This document shows positions 25,882 through 35,873 of a stretch of 64,000 nt of DNA, in pieces (positions within the stretch are counted from its first letter, which is position 1; each line of letters starts with the position of its first letter). The position numbers and the translations under genes were made by a program. Below the pieces are notes generated by a model. That model searched no databases and was not told the DNA's origin. It was given only the letters and a program-made list of their open reading frames with translations. The stretch comes from Roseomonas xinghualingensis (lineage in GTDB: Bacteria > Pseudomonadota > Alphaproteobacteria > Acetobacterales > Acetobacteraceae): assembly GCF_025791835.1 (NCBI RefSeq), contig NZ_JAOXLP010000001.1, positions 310,001 to 374,000 of the forward strand, read 5' to 3'.

Positions 25882-26045
25882 GGCGGAGCCTACGGCCTGG
25901 GGCGGTAACCTGCCGGGGTGCCGCTTGTACCGGAGTGGTTGGGGGCGGTGGTGCGCTTTCTGAAGGCGTGGGCCCTCGCGGGTTGGCACGCCGCGCGCTA
26001 GAGCTTTCGCGCTTCATTTCGATGTGCTGCAGCAAGGGGTTCCGC

Positions 26046-29000
26046 ATGTCCGCTCCCGATCGCCGTTCCTGGGACTTCTGGGTGGATCGGGGTGGGACCT
26101 TCACCGATGTGATCGGGCGCGATCCTGAGGGGCGGCTGCATGCGCGGAAGGTGCTGTCGGAGAATCCCGGCGCCTATCGGGATGCCGCCGTGCAGGGCAT
26201 CCGCCTGCATCTGGGGCTGGCGGCCGGGGCGCCCATCCCCGTGGGCGCGGTGGGTGAGGTGCGGATGGGCACGACCGTTGCCACCAACGCGCTGCTGGAG
26301 CGGAAGGGCGAGCGGACGGCGCTGATCACCACGCGTGGCTTCCGGGATGCACTGGCGATCGGGCACCAGGCGCGGCGCGACATCTTCGCCCGGCGGGTGG
26401 TGAAGCCGGAGCTTCTCTATGCGCGGGTGGAGGAGATCGGCGAGCGGGTGCGCGCCGATGGCACCGTGGAGGCGGCGCTGGATGAGGGCGAGCTGCGTGC
26501 GGTGCTGGAGGCGCTTCGCGCGGACGGGTTCCGCTCCCTGGCCATCGTGTTCCTGCATTCCTGGAAGTTCCCGGCGCATGAGGCCGCCGCCGCCGCGATG
26601 GCGCGGGAGATGGGCTTCGCGCAGGTTTCGGCCAGCCACGAGGTGGGGCCGCTGATCAAGCTGGTGGGGCGCGGCGATACCACCGTGGTGGATGCGTATC
26701 TCTCGCCGGTGCTGCGGCGCTATGTCGCGCAGGTCGAGGAGGAGCTGGATGTCGCCTGCACGGGCGCGCGGGTGATGTTCATGACCTCGGCGGGCGGGCT
26801 GACAGCGGCGTCGCTGTTCCAGGGGCGGGATGCGATCCTCTCCGGGCCGGCGGGTGGCGTGGTGGCGCTGGCGCGCACCGGGGCGGAAGCCGGGTTCGAG
26901 CGGGTGATCGGCTTCGACATGGGCGGCACTTCCACCGATGTGGCGCACTACGCCGGGCAGTTCGAGCGGGCGCTGGAAACCGAGGTGGCGGGCGTGCGGA
27001 TGCGCGCGCCGATGATGCTGGTGCATACGGTGGCGGCCGGCGGCGGCAGCATCGTGCGCTACCAGGATGGGCGGCTGCGCGTGGGGCCGGAAAGCGCGGG
27101 CGCCGATCCCGGCCCGGCCTGCTATCGCCGTGGCGGGCCGCTGACGGTGACGGATTGCAATGTGATGACCGGCAAGCTGGTGCCGGACCTGTTCCCCGCG
27201 ATCTTCGGACCGAACCAGGACCAGCCGCTGGATGTGGAGGCGGTGCGGAGCGCCTTCGCGGCGCTGGCGGCAGAGATGGGCGGCGGGCGTTCGCCGGAAT
27301 CCGTGGCGGATGGCGCGTTACGGATCGCCGTCGCGGGAATGGCGGAGGCGATCAAGACGATCTCCGTCCAGCGCGGCTATGACATCACGAAATATGTGCT
27401 GAACGCCTTCGGCGGCGCTTCCGGGCAGCATGCCTGCCTGGTGGCGGATGCGCTGGCGATGACGCGGGTGCTGATCCATCCCTTCTCGGGGTTGCTTTCG
27501 GCCTATGGCATGGGGTTGGCGGATATCCGGGCGGTGCGGCAGCGGACCCTGGACCGGCCGCTGGCGGATGCATCGCTGCGCGACGTGGCCCCGGCGCTAG
27601 GCGCGCTGGCGGATGAGGCGCGCAGTGAGGTACTGGGCCAGGGTGTCGCCGCGGAGGGACTGTCCACGCGGATCGCGTTGCAACTGCGCTATGCCGGAAC
27701 CGACACTCCGCTGGAGGTTCCCGCGCTGGAACTGGTGGGCGGGGCGGATGTCGCCGACGCCTCCGGCACGCTGCGTGCGGGGGCGCTGCGCGAGGCGTTC
27801 GAGGCAGCGCATCTGGCACGCTTCGGCTTCACCGATCCGTCGCGGGATGTGGTGATCGAGGCCGCGCTGGCGGAGGCGGCCGGTGGCGGTGCCTCGGCGC
27901 CGGAGCCGGTGGCAGGCGCGGCAGATGGCGAGGCACCGGAGCCGCAGCGGCGAACGCGCTTCTTCTCGGGCGGCGCCTGGCATGATGCGGCGGTGTACCG
28001 GCGCGAGGTTCTGCGCGCGGGCCAATCCATCGCGGGGCCGGCGCTGATCATCGAGCCGAACCAGACGGTGGTGGTGGAGCCGGGCTGGTCGGTGACGCTG
28101 ACGGCGGCGGATCACCTGGTGCTGGATCGGGTGGAGGTGCTGCAGCGTGGGACCGCCATCGGCACCGAGGCCGATCCGGTGATGCTGGAGATCTTTAACA
28201 ACCTGTTCCGCTCCATCGCCGAGCAGATGGGCGTGGCACTGCAGAACACAGCGAGCTCCGTGAACATCAAGGAGCGGCTGGATTTCTCCTGCGCGGTGTT
28301 CGATGCGGAAGGCGGACTGGTTTCCAACGCGCCGCATATCCCCGTGCATCTGGGTTCCATGGATGGCAGCGTGGAAAGCGTGATCCGTGCCAATCCCAAC
28401 CCGCGGCCGGGTGATGTCTGGGCACTGAACGCGCCTTACAACGGGGGCACGCATCTGCCGGACATCACCGTCTGCACGCCGGTTTTCGGCAAGGACGGGC
28501 GCGTGATGTTCTGGGTGGCGTCGCGCGGGCATCACGCCGATGTCGGCGGCACGGCGCCGGGATCGATGTCGCCGGATGCGACGACGATCGAGCAGGAAGG
28601 CGTCTATATCGACAACCTTCTGCTCGTGGAGCAGGGGCGGTTCCGCGAGGAGGCGGCGCTGGCCCTGCTGACGGGCGCGGCCTATCCGGCGCGCAACCCG
28701 CCGCAGAACATCGCGGACCTCAAGGCGCAGGTGGCGGCGAATGCGCGGGGCGCGGCGGAGCTGCTGCGCGCGGTGGAGAATTTCGGCGCGGATGTGGTGC
28801 ACGCCTATATGGCGCATGTGCAGGACAATGCGGCGGAAAGCGTGCGCCGCGTGCTGGACCGGCTGCCGGAGGAGGCATCCTTCGACTATGCGATGGATTC
28901 CGGGCGGCGCGTGCGCGTGAAGATCAGCGTGGATCGCCGCGCGCGGGAGGCAGTGGTGGATTTCACCGGCGCCTCGCCGCAGCAACCTGATAATTTCAAT

Positions 29001-29711
29001 GCGCCGAAGCCGGTGACGCGGGCGGCGGTTCTCTATGCCTTCCGGTTGCTGGTGGATTCCGACATTCCGATGAATGCGGGCTGCCTGCGTCCGATCAGGA
29101 TCGTGGTGCCGGAGGCTTCGATGCTGGCGCCGCAATGGCCGGCGGCGGTGGTGGCCGGCAATGTGGAGGTGTCCCAGGCGGTGACGAGCGCGTTGCTGGC
29201 CGCCGTGGGCGCGCTGGCGCCGGCGCAGAGCACGATGAACAACCTGACCTTCGGGAACGAGACCTACCAGTATTACGAGACGATCTGCTCGGGCGCGCCT
29301 GCGGGTGAGGGCTTCGACGGTACGCCGGGCGTGCAGACGCATATGACCAATTCGCGCCTGACCGATCCGGAGATCCTGGAGACGCGCTTCCCCGTGGTGC
29401 TGGAGGAATTCTCCATCCGGCCGGGATCGGGCGGGAAGGGGAAGTGGAATGCGGGCGATGGCACGCGGCGCACCATCCGCTTCCTGGAGGATATGGAGGT
29501 GGCCATCCTGGCCGGGCATCGCGAGGTCCCGCCACCGGGCCTGTTCGGCGGGGAGCCGGGCGAGTTGGGGCAGAACATCGTGCACCGGCTGGATGGGAGC
29601 GAAGAGAAGTTGGCGGGTTGCGCGAAATCCGCGCTGCGCACGGGCGAGGCGGTGACGATCGTCACGCCGACCGGGGGTGGGTATGGGCCTGTGGCGGAGC
29701 GTGCTGTCTGA
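26046..29711 (+). CDS. Fused HyuA-HyuB 5-oxoprolinase / hydantoinase
   Basis: An ATP-dependent cyclic amide hydrolase of 1221 residues combining both subunits in one chain, as in eukaryotic-type 5-oxoprolinase. The HyuA half opens with [16 protein letters not shown] and contains [13 protein letters not shown] and [12 protein letters not shown]. The HyuB half starts at about residue 715 ([20 protein letters not shown]) and contains [14 protein letters not shown] and the Gly-rich ending GGGYGP. It converts 5-oxoproline to glutamate or opens hydantoins using ATP. AAGGGG lies before the ATG at 26046; the frame upstream to 25935 is not needed by the family. Confidence 0.92.
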   Translation: MSAPDRRSWDFWVDRGGTFTDVIGRDPEGRLHARKVLSENPGAYRDAAVQGIRLHLGLAAGAPIPVGAVGEVRMGTTVATNALLERKGERTALITTRGFRDALAIGHQARRDIFARRVVKPELLYARVEEIGERVRADGTVEAALDEGELRAVLEALRADGFRSLAIVFLHSWKFPAHEAAAAAMAREMGFAQVSASHEVGPLIKLVGRGDTTVVDAYLSPVLRRYVAQVEEELDVACTGARVMFMTSAGGLTAASLFQGRDAILSGPAGGVVALARTGAEAGFERVIGFDMGGTSTDVAHYAGQFERALETEVAGVRMRAPMMLVHTVAAGGGSIVRYQDGRLRVGPESAGADPGPACYRRGGPLTVTDCNVMTGKLVPDLFPAIFGPNQDQPLDVEAVRSAFAALAAEMGGGRSPESVADGALRIAVAGMAEAIKTISVQRGYDITKYVLNAFGGASGQHACLVADALAMTRVLIHPFSGLLSAYGMGLADIRAVRQRTLDRPLADASLRDVAPALGALADEARSEVLGQGVAAEGLSTRIALQLRYAGTDTPLEVPALELVGGADVADASGTLRAGALREAFEAAHLARFGFTDPSRDVVIEAALAEAAGGGASAPEPVAGAADGEAPEPQRRTRFFSGGAWHDAAVYRREVLRAGQSIAGPALIIEPNQTVVVEPGWSVTLTAADHLVLDRVEVLQRGTAIGTEADPVMLEIFNNLFRSIAEQMGVALQNTASSVNIKERLDFSCAVFDAEGGLVSNAPHIPVHLGSMDGSVESVIRANPNPRPGDVWALNAPYNGGTHLPDITVCTPVFGKDGRVMFWVASRGHHADVGGTAPGSMSPDATTIEQEGVYIDNLLLVEQGRFREEAALALLTGAAYPARNPPQNIADLKAQVAANARGAAELLRAVENFGADVVHAYMAHVQDNAAESVRRVLDRLPEEASFDYAMDSGRRVRVKISVDRRAREAVVDFTGASPQQPDNFNAPKPVTRAAVLYAFRLLVDSDIPMNAGCLRPIRIVVPEASMLAPQWPAAVVAGNVEVSQAVTSALLAAVGALAPAQSTMNNLTFGNETYQYYETICSGAPAGEGFDGTPGVQTHMTNSRLTDPEILETRFPVVLEEFSIRPGSGGKGKWNAGDGTRRTIRFLEDMEVAILAGHREVPPPGLFGGEPGELGQNIVHRLDGSEEKLAGCAKSALRTGEAVTIVTPTGGGYGPVAERAV

Positions 29712-29714
29712 GCG

Positions 29715-29960
29715 GTGGCCTCCGGAGGCTCTGCCTCCGGACCTCCGCCGGGGTGGCAGCGGCCACCCCGGACCCCGCGTTCGGTTTTCAGGGGAACAGC
29801 CGGGTCAGGCAGCGCCGGAGGCCAATAACCAAAGGCCACGAAACGGCCATATCAGTCGCCTGAGGTCATGGACCTCAGGCGCGCTTCAACCAAACAGATC
29901 GCGGGGTCCGGGGAGCCCGTTGGCTCCCCGGCGGAGGGTCTGGGAGGCGGAGCCTCCCAG
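29715..29960. repeat. Inverted pair of extragenic palindromic elements
   Basis: Two related GC-rich blocks of about 60 bases, 29715-29779 and 29901-29960, in inverted orientation. They share the pattern of a Gly-codon-like cggggtccggggt tract, a small hairpin, and a gcggagg/cctccgc tract. Between them is a perfect 10-bp hairpin with a 3-base loop (29858-29880). It lies between the convergent oxoprolinase and amidohydrolase genes. It resembles repetitive extragenic palindromes; other copies outside the window are expected but unseen. Confidence 0.6.
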
Positions 29961-29979
29961 GAGCCGCTGCGACAACGGC

Positions 29980-31323
29980 TCAGGCGATGGGCCCCGCCAC
30001 CTCCTGCCCGTTCTGCATCACGCTGCGGATGCTGCGGGTGTTGCGGATATTCTCTAGCGGGTTACCGCCGAGCACGACGAGATCGGCCCGCATGCCTTCC
30101 CGAATCGCGCCACGGTCATTGAGGCCGAGCAGTTCAGATGAGCGGATCGTCGCGATGTTCAGGGCCTGGGCGGGTGTGAGGCCAGCCTCGACCATCAGCT
30201 CCAACTCGCGATGTTCGGCGAAGCCCTGGACACGCAGCGGCGTGCCACCGGAATCGGTGCCGAAAGCGATGGGGATGCCGGCATCATGCAGCTTCTTCAG
30301 ATTTGCCTGGTTGGTGCGGACGGCGGCGCGGCGGGGCGCGGCGCGTTCCAGCTGGCCCGCGCGCCAGGTGGCGTCCTTGATGCGCGCGGTCATCTCCGGG
30401 TTGATGGCGGCGCGGAAGAAAGGGTCCTCCGTCAGTTCGGGCTGATCCGCGTAGATGTACTCGGCCTCGTCGATCTGGATGGTGGGGATGTACCAGGTGC
30501 CCCGCTGGCGCATCATGGCAACGAAAGCGTCGTCCACCTCGCGGTCGCGGATGCCGTGGGCGATGATGTCCACGCCGGATTCGACGCTGAGCCGGGCCTG
30601 GGAAAGATCGAAGATATGCGCGGCGACACGCAGGTTGCGCGCATGGGCGGCCCTCACGATGGCGCTGATCAGCTCGCCCGTCATCTGCGGTGCGGAGTTG
30701 TTCAGCCCATCCGCCCAGATCTTGATCAGGTCCACGCCGCGATCGGCATGGGTGGCGACGGCGGCTTCGGCATCCGAAGCGTTGCGGGGGCGGAGGACCT
30801 GGTCGTCGGCGAGGTTCATCACGCGTACAGGTGGCGCGCCATCGGGCATACCGATGCCGGGACCTGCGCCGAGGAGGAGGGCGCCCGGCAGGCGGCCGGT
30901 GCGGCTTTCGGCGCGAAGCTCATGGAAAAGGGGTGCGTTCAGCCCCAGCGAGTTCACGGCATTGATGCCGAAGGCCTGGTAGCGGCGAAGCTGCGCGACC
31001 GCATTCTCGCGCGTGTGGTTCTCGCGGCCCAGGGAGGCGCCGGAGGTGTGGCCCACATGCGAATGGGCGGAGGTCATGGCGGGAATGACGTAGCGGCCAG
31101 CAAGGTCGAGGCGCTGCGCGCCGTCCGGGATGCTAGCGGGGGCGATGGCGTGGATGCGGCCATCCACGATGAGCAGGGCTGCCGGGCCAGTCATGGCCTG
31201 CCCGTCGAAAAGCCAGGCGCCTTCCAGCAGAATCGGCGGGGAGGCCTGGGCCTGTGCCGGACGCAGGGAAGCAAGGGGAAGGCCTGCCAGGGCAAGGCCG
31301 AGGCTGCGGCGTGTCAGGTGCAT
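29980..31323 (-). CDS. Exported amidohydrolase (imidazolonepropionase/prolidase-like)
   Basis: A metal-dependent amidohydrolase of 447 residues carrying a twin-arginine-type signal (LTRRSLGLALAGLPLASLRPAQAQ). Metal motifs are visible: TSAHSHVGH, the candidate Lys in GVDLIKIWADG, VAAHIFDL, IAHGI and FGTDSGG. The family includes imidazolonepropionase and Xaa-Pro dipeptidase-like enzymes. Export suggests action on peptides or amides in the periplasm. It is the last gene of a six-gene minus-strand run. Confidence 0.85.
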   Translation of the reverse strand: MHLTRRSLGLALAGLPLASLRPAQAQASPPILLEGAWLFDGQAMTGPAALLIVDGRIHAIAPASIPDGAQRLDLAGRYVIPAMTSAHSHVGHTSGASLGRENHTRENAVAQLRRYQAFGINAVNSLGLNAPLFHELRAESRTGRLPGALLLGAGPGIGMPDGAPPVRVMNLADDQVLRPRNASDAEAAVATHADRGVDLIKIWADGLNNSAPQMTGELISAIVRAAHARNLRVAAHIFDLSQARLSVESGVDIIAHGIRDREVDDAFVAMMRQRGTWYIPTIQIDEAEYIYADQPELTEDPFFRAAINPEMTARIKDATWRAGQLERAAPRRAAVRTNQANLKKLHDAGIPIAFGTDSGGTPLRVQGFAEHRELELMVEAGLTPAQALNIATIRSSELLGLNDRGAIREGMRADLVVLGGNPLENIRNTRSIRSVMQNGQEVAGPIA

Positions 31324-31418
31324 GGACGTTTCCTCACACCGGGAAGTGGTGCGGACCGAGCATGCCGCCCGGCCGTCTCAACCGCCCTTCACGTCTCCTT
31401 GCACCGTGCGGCGAAATT

Positions 31419-32726
31419 CTATTCGGCCGCCACCATGGCCGGGCGTGCCTCAGGCATGTTCGGCCCCATGCCGCGCCTGTGCAGCCATGACAGGACGTGG
31501 AACACGGCCTTGAAGGAGAGGATGGGGATGATGGCGCGCGGATCGCCGAAGCGGCCGCCCGCGAGGTTGCCCGCGAGCATGTTGATGATGCCGTCACGCA
31601 TCCAGAGCGTGTTCTTCGGCGACATGAAGAGGCTGCGCATCACAGGATCATTGATGCGATAGATGAGCCAGCCGATGCGGTCCATCGCCTGGGCCAGTTC
31701 CCTGTTCACCGCCTGACAGGCGGCGGCGCCGCGAACCGGGTCGTCCAGCCAGAGATCGGCGGCTTTCGCGCCCAGCTCGCCGGCCGTCATGGCCATCAGC
31801 ACGCCGGTGGAGAACATGGGATCCACGAAGCCGAAGGCATCGCCGATCATCAGGTAGCCTTCGCCGCTGCCGGATGTGGCGCGGTAGGAGTAGTTGGCGG
31901 TGCTGTAGATCTCCGAGACGATCTCGGCATTGCGCACGCGGGCGGAAACGGTGGGGCTGCTGGCGATGCGCTGGAGGAAGAGTTCCTTCGCCGTGCCCTT
32001 GCGGCCCTTCCAGGCGGATTGGTTGCCGACGAAGCCGATGCTCATCACGTCGCCAGGCAGGGGGATGAGCCAGAACCAGCCGTCCTCCGCCAGATGAATG
32101 GAGATGTAGCCGTCCAGCTCGCCCTCGCGCCGCTCCACGCCGGTGAAATGCGCATACATGGCGGCGGTGTTGTTGTACTTGTTGCTTTCCTTCAGCCGCA
32201 GCTTGCCAGCGATGAAGGTGTCGCGGCCCGAGGCATCCAGCACGAAGCGCGGGTGGAAGGTAAGGGTCACACCCTCTTTGGTGCGTGCCGTGACGGTCGC
32301 GCGCTCATCCTTTCCGCCAAAGACAATGTCGGTGACGCGGGTCTCCTCGATCGTCGTGGCGCCGAGGCGGTCGGCATTCTTGAAGAGGGTGGCATCGAAA
32401 TCCGATCGGCGGACCTGCCAGGAATGGGTGCGCGCCTTGTTCAGCGCATGCGCGAAGGGAAAGGCGCAGGAACGGCCGGTGCGGTCGGAGACGAATTCGG
32501 CGCCGGGCTTGTGCACGCCCATGTCGCGCACCGTCTCGAGCATGCCGAGCCGCTCAAGGATGTCGAGGTTCCGGGGGAGCAGGCTCTCGCCGATATGGAA
32601 GCGCGGATGGGCTTCCTTCTCGATCAGCACCACGTTCCGGCCGGCCTTGGCCAGAAGGGCGGCGGCGGTGGACCCGGCGGGGCCGCCGCCAATGACGAGG
32701 ACATCAGGCGTGGAGTTCTGTTCCAT
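31419..32726 (-). CDS. Halogenase-like FAD-dependent oxidoreductase
   Basis: A flavoprotein of 435 residues from the ATG at 32726; a longer start at 32762 is possible. It has the GGGPAGSTAAALLAKAG FAD motif, HPRFHIGESLLPRN as in FADH2-dependent halogenases, and GWFWLIPL, matching the WxWxIP signature of that family. The same features also occur in related alkylhalidase-like and geranylgeranyl-reductase-type enzymes, so halogenation is not certain. A second FAD contact is GYLMIGDAFGFVDPMFSTGVLMAM. It sits between an amino-acid oxidase and an amidohydrolase gene. Confidence 0.78.
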   Translation of the reverse strand: MEQNSTPDVLVIGGGPAGSTAAALLAKAGRNVVLIEKEAHPRFHIGESLLPRNLDILERLGMLETVRDMGVHKPGAEFVSDRTGRSCAFPFAHALNKARTHSWQVRRSDFDATLFKNADRLGATTIEETRVTDIVFGGKDERATVTARTKEGVTLTFHPRFVLDASGRDTFIAGKLRLKESNKYNNTAAMYAHFTGVERREGELDGYISIHLAEDGWFWLIPLPGDVMSIGFVGNQSAWKGRKGTAKELFLQRIASSPTVSARVRNAEIVSEIYSTANYSYRATSGSGEGYLMIGDAFGFVDPMFSTGVLMAMTAGELGAKAADLWLDDPVRGAAACQAVNRELAQAMDRIGWLIYRINDPVMRSLFMSPKNTLWMRDGIINMLAGNLAGGRFGDPRAIIPILSFKAVFHVLSWLHRRGMGPNMPEARPAMVAAE

Positions 32727-32770
32727 GGCGAAAGGTTTTCCGTCCCGCGGGCTGGCGGTCAAGCCGGTCC

Positions 32771-34111
32771 TCAGATCATGCCCGGTTTCTGGATAGGGGA
32801 GCCGTCCACCAGTCGCTCAAGCCTGAAGGGGGTGGGGTCCACGATGGGGGTGGTGCCCAGGATCAGGTCGGCGGCCAGGCGGCCGGCGCCTGGGCCAATG
32901 CCGAAGCCATGGCCGCTATAGCCGGTGGAGAGGGTGAGGCCGGGCAGGGCCTCGAGCGGGGCGATGACGGGCACGGCATCCGGGGTGGAGTCGATCCAGC
33001 CTCCCCAGGTGGCAGCGGCTTTGGTGCCCGCCAAGGTGGGCCAGGACTTGGCGAGCTGCTCAAGGCCCGGCTCCTCCACGCCCTTGCTGGGCGCGGGATC
33101 GAGGGTACGCATGTCCTCGCGCTCGAAGATGGTCGGGCGGTCGAAGGACCAGTTGCCGGCCCAGGCATCGGGGCCGCGGAAGAAGGACGTGCCGATGCCG
33201 AAGGAGACGCTGTTCCAGCGGCTGACCAAGGTGGGCCAGAACTTGCGGGCGTGGCGGATGCCGGCGGGCGTGACCTCAATGCGGCCCCGGTTCTTGGCGG
33301 CGACGATATAGCCGCCATTCCCGCGCCGGCTGATGATGATGTCCGGGGTCGAGATGCCGCCGGCCGTGACCTCGGGCGCGGGCTGGGTGAGGAAGACGGT
33401 GGAGCGGACGCTGGTCTGCGGCAGGTCCACGCCATGGCGGCGCAGGAACATGGAGGACCAGGCGCCGCCCGCCAGCAGCACAGATTCGGCACGGATGCGG
33501 CCGCGCTCGGTGATGACGCCGGTGACGCGGCCGGCGGTGATGTCCAGGCCGCGCACGGCGCAGCGCTGGTGGATGGTAACGCCCAGGCGGCGGGCGGCCT
33601 CGGCCAGGGCGGGGACGGCCTTGAAGGGTTCGGCCATGCCGTCGCGCGGGGAGGCGACACCGCCGATCCAGGCGCCGTCATTGCCGGGGGTGGCGGCGCG
33701 GGCCTCGGCGGCCGAGAGCATGCGGCTGTGGACCTGGTATTTCCGGGCCATGTCCACCCAGCCCTGCCAATGGGCCATGTCGGCCTCGCTGCGGGTGACA
33801 TAGACCAGCCCGTCCCGGTGGAAGCCGTAGTCGCCGCCGGTTTCGGCAGCGAGATTCGCCCAGATCTCCAGGCTGCGCTGCATGAGCGGGATCTCGCGCT
33901 CGTCGCGGTTCTGCACGCGGCACCAGCCCCAGTTGCGGCTGGATTGCTCGCCCGCGATCACGCCCTTCTCGATCACCGCGACGGAACGGCCGGCCTTGGC
34001 GAGGAAGTAGGCCGCCGACACGCCCGCGATGCCGCCGCCGATCACGGCCACATCCACCGCCTGCGGCAAGACGCCGTCATCCTGCACGCGGGCAATGGGG
34101 GGAATGGCCAT
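32771..34111 (-). CDS. FAD-dependent amino acid oxidase/dehydrogenase (DAO family)
   Basis: A DadA/glycine-oxidase-like flavoprotein of 446 residues. The FAD-binding motif is VAVIGGGIAGVSAAYFLAKAGRSVAVIEKG, with the SSRNWGWCR segment common in this subgroup. The C-terminal region (WGGWIDSTPDAVPVIAPLEALPGLTLSTGYSGHGFGIGPGAGRLAADLI) matches the DAO fold. It probably oxidises an amine or D-/N-methyl amino acid. CAGGAGA precedes the ATG. It is downstream of an asparaginase gene. Confidence 0.9.
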   Translation of the reverse strand: MAIPPIARVQDDGVLPQAVDVAVIGGGIAGVSAAYFLAKAGRSVAVIEKGVIAGEQSSRNWGWCRVQNRDEREIPLMQRSLEIWANLAAETGGDYGFHRDGLVYVTRSEADMAHWQGWVDMARKYQVHSRMLSAAEARAATPGNDGAWIGGVASPRDGMAEPFKAVPALAEAARRLGVTIHQRCAVRGLDITAGRVTGVITERGRIRAESVLLAGGAWSSMFLRRHGVDLPQTSVRSTVFLTQPAPEVTAGGISTPDIIISRRGNGGYIVAAKNRGRIEVTPAGIRHARKFWPTLVSRWNSVSFGIGTSFFRGPDAWAGNWSFDRPTIFEREDMRTLDPAPSKGVEEPGLEQLAKSWPTLAGTKAAATWGGWIDSTPDAVPVIAPLEALPGLTLSTGYSGHGFGIGPGAGRLAADLILGTTPIVDPTPFRLERLVDGSPIQKPGMI

Positions 34112-34131
34112 GGGGCGTTTCTCCTGGATGG

Positions 34132-35118
34132 TCAGGCGAGGGGGAGCGGTACGACCTCACCGGCGACGCGGCTGTTGCTGTCGAGGATCGGGGCTTCCAC
34201 GGCGCGTGCCAACTCGGCGGCGCGATCGGGCGGCAGGAGGCCGAGGCGGCCGAGAACGGAGGAGAAGACGGCCATTTTCCCGCGCGAGGCGCCGTCCAGC
34301 ATCTTCACCGCGATGCCGAGATTGCGTCCGGGAACGAAGCCAAGGACGAAGCCCTCGGCGCCTTCCTTCAGCACCACGCGGCCTTCCGTGGCGGCAACGA
34401 CCTTCGATGTCGGGCGGCCACGGCCGGAGACATGGTCTGGATGCTCGCGCAACGCCGCGAGGAGGCGGCGGATCGCGGCCTCGCGCCTCGAATCGGAGAC
34501 GGCCAGGGCCGCGTAGCGGGCGGCGGCGCGGGCGGCATCGGTCATGGTCATGGCCAGGGCGGGAAGGCCGCAGCCATCCGTGCCACGGGGCAGGGCGGTG
34601 GCGTCATGGCCGATGAGTTCCGACAAGGCGCCGAGCCAATGGCGCTGGGCGGGATGGTCCGGGTTTTCGTAGCCATCGGGCACGCCGAAGGCCTGGGCGG
34701 CGGCCAGGAAGCCGCAATGCTTGCCGGAGCAGTTGTGGAAGGCGCGGCGCTTGCCGCCGGCGCGGACGGCATCGGCCATGTCGCCCTCGCCCATGGGCAG
34801 GGCGGGGCCGCAGACCAGGGCGGATTCACGGCGGCCCATGCGGGCGAGCCAGTTCTCCACCATCGCCACCTGGAAAGGCTCGGCGCGGTGGGAGGCGCAG
34901 GCGAGGGCGAGATGGGCCGCATCCAGCCCATCGGCGGCGCCGCTCTCCACCAGGGAGAGGGCCTGGAAGGGCTTGAGGGAGGAGCGGGGGAAGGTGAGGA
35001 AATCCGCATCGCCCCAGGCATGGAGCAGGCGGCCATCGGCATCGGCCACCACGGCGATGGCCTGGTGGATGCTTTCGGTGGTGCCGTTGCGGCGGATTTC
35101 GACAATGGGGCCGTTCAT
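34132..35118 (-). CDS. Class 3 (ReAV-type) L-asparaginase
   Basis: An asparaginase of the Rhizobium etli type, 328 residues, hydrolysing asparagine to aspartate and ammonia. Expected residues are present: Ser46/Ser47 and Lys49 in RSSLKPFQ, Ser76-His77 in ACASHRAE, Cys130 and Lys133 in HNCSGKHCGF and Cys183 in GTDGCGLPA. In the R. etli enzyme the matching Ser-Lys pair and Cys/Lys zinc site are essential. Start overlaps the glycosyltransferase stop by 4 bases. Confidence 0.92.
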   Translation of the reverse strand: MNGPIVEIRRNGTTESIHQAIAVVADADGRLLHAWGDADFLTFPRSSLKPFQALSLVESGAADGLDAAHLALACASHRAEPFQVAMVENWLARMGRRESALVCGPALPMGEGDMADAVRAGGKRRAFHNCSGKHCGFLAAAQAFGVPDGYENPDHPAQRHWLGALSELIGHDATALPRGTDGCGLPALAMTMTDAARAAARYAALAVSDSRREAAIRRLLAALREHPDHVSGRGRPTSKVVAATEGRVVLKEGAEGFVLGFVPGRNLGIAVKMLDGASRGKMAVFSSVLGRLGLLPPDRAAELARAVEAPILDSNSRVAGEVVPLPLA

Positions 35119-35873
35119 GCGCGGGCTCTCCGCCAGAGCAGCGCCGGGAGGCGCCAGAGGAAGCCGAGCACCAGCCTTGTGTGCATGCCGGTGAGCAGCA
35201 GGTTGTCGCGGCCGTAGTGGAAGTGGGAGACGCCGCCTTCGGCAGGGCCGAAATAGCGGACGGCCGCGGGGATGTTCAGGGCGGGCACGCCGCGCCAGGC
35301 GAGGCGGACGGCGGCTTCGGCGTCGAAGTCGTAGCGGCGCATGAAGGGGGTGCGGTGCATCACCTCCAGGAGCGGGGCGATGGGGTAGACGCGGAAGCCG
35401 AAGAGGCTGTCGCCGATTGGCTCGCCCTTATGGGTGCACCAAAGGGTTTCGAAGCGGGTCCACCAGTTGGAGAGGCGGCGGCCACGGACGCGGATCTTCG
35501 GCGCCTCGGGGCCGAAGATGGGCGCCCCGAGAATCATGGCCTCCGGCCGGGCCATGGAGGCGGCCATGAAGTCGGCGATGCGGTCCGCGGGGTGCTGGCC
35601 ATCGGCATCCATGGCCAGGGCATGGGTGAAGCCGGCCTTCCGGGCCTCCTCCATCGCATCCAGCAGGGCGGCGCCCTTGCCGCCATTGGTGGGGCGCTCG
35701 ATCAGGCGGAAACCCGGATCATTGATGCCCCGGAGGGGGACGGCGGAATGGTCGGTGCTGCCATCCACCACCACCCAGACCACGGGCCAGGCGGCGCGGG
35801 CGGCGGCCACGGTATCCGCAAGGCGCGGGCCGGTGTTGTAGCTGGGGATGACGACGAGATGGGTGAGGCTCAA
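35115..35873 (-). CDS. Family 2 glycosyltransferase
   Basis: An inverting GT-A glycosyltransferase of 252 residues. It opens with VVIPSYNTG and has the metal-binding Asp89-Ala-Asp91 in AMDADGQHPADRI. No membrane helix is evident. The acceptor is unknown; the coupled upstream acyltransferase points to a glycolipid or acylated saccharide. It overlaps both neighbours by 4 bases (ATGA). Confidence 0.88.
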   Translation of the reverse strand: MSLTHLVVIPSYNTGPRLADTVAAARAAWPVVWVVVDGSTDHSAVPLRGINDPGFRLIERPTNGGKGAALLDAMEEARKAGFTHALAMDADGQHPADRIADFMAASMARPEAMILGAPIFGPEAPKIRVRGRRLSNWWTRFETLWCTHKGEPIGDSLFGFRVYPIAPLLEVMHRTPFMRRYDFDAEAAVRLAWRGVPALNIPAAVRYFGPAEGGVSHFHYGRDNLLLTGMHTRLVLGFLWRLPALLWRRARA

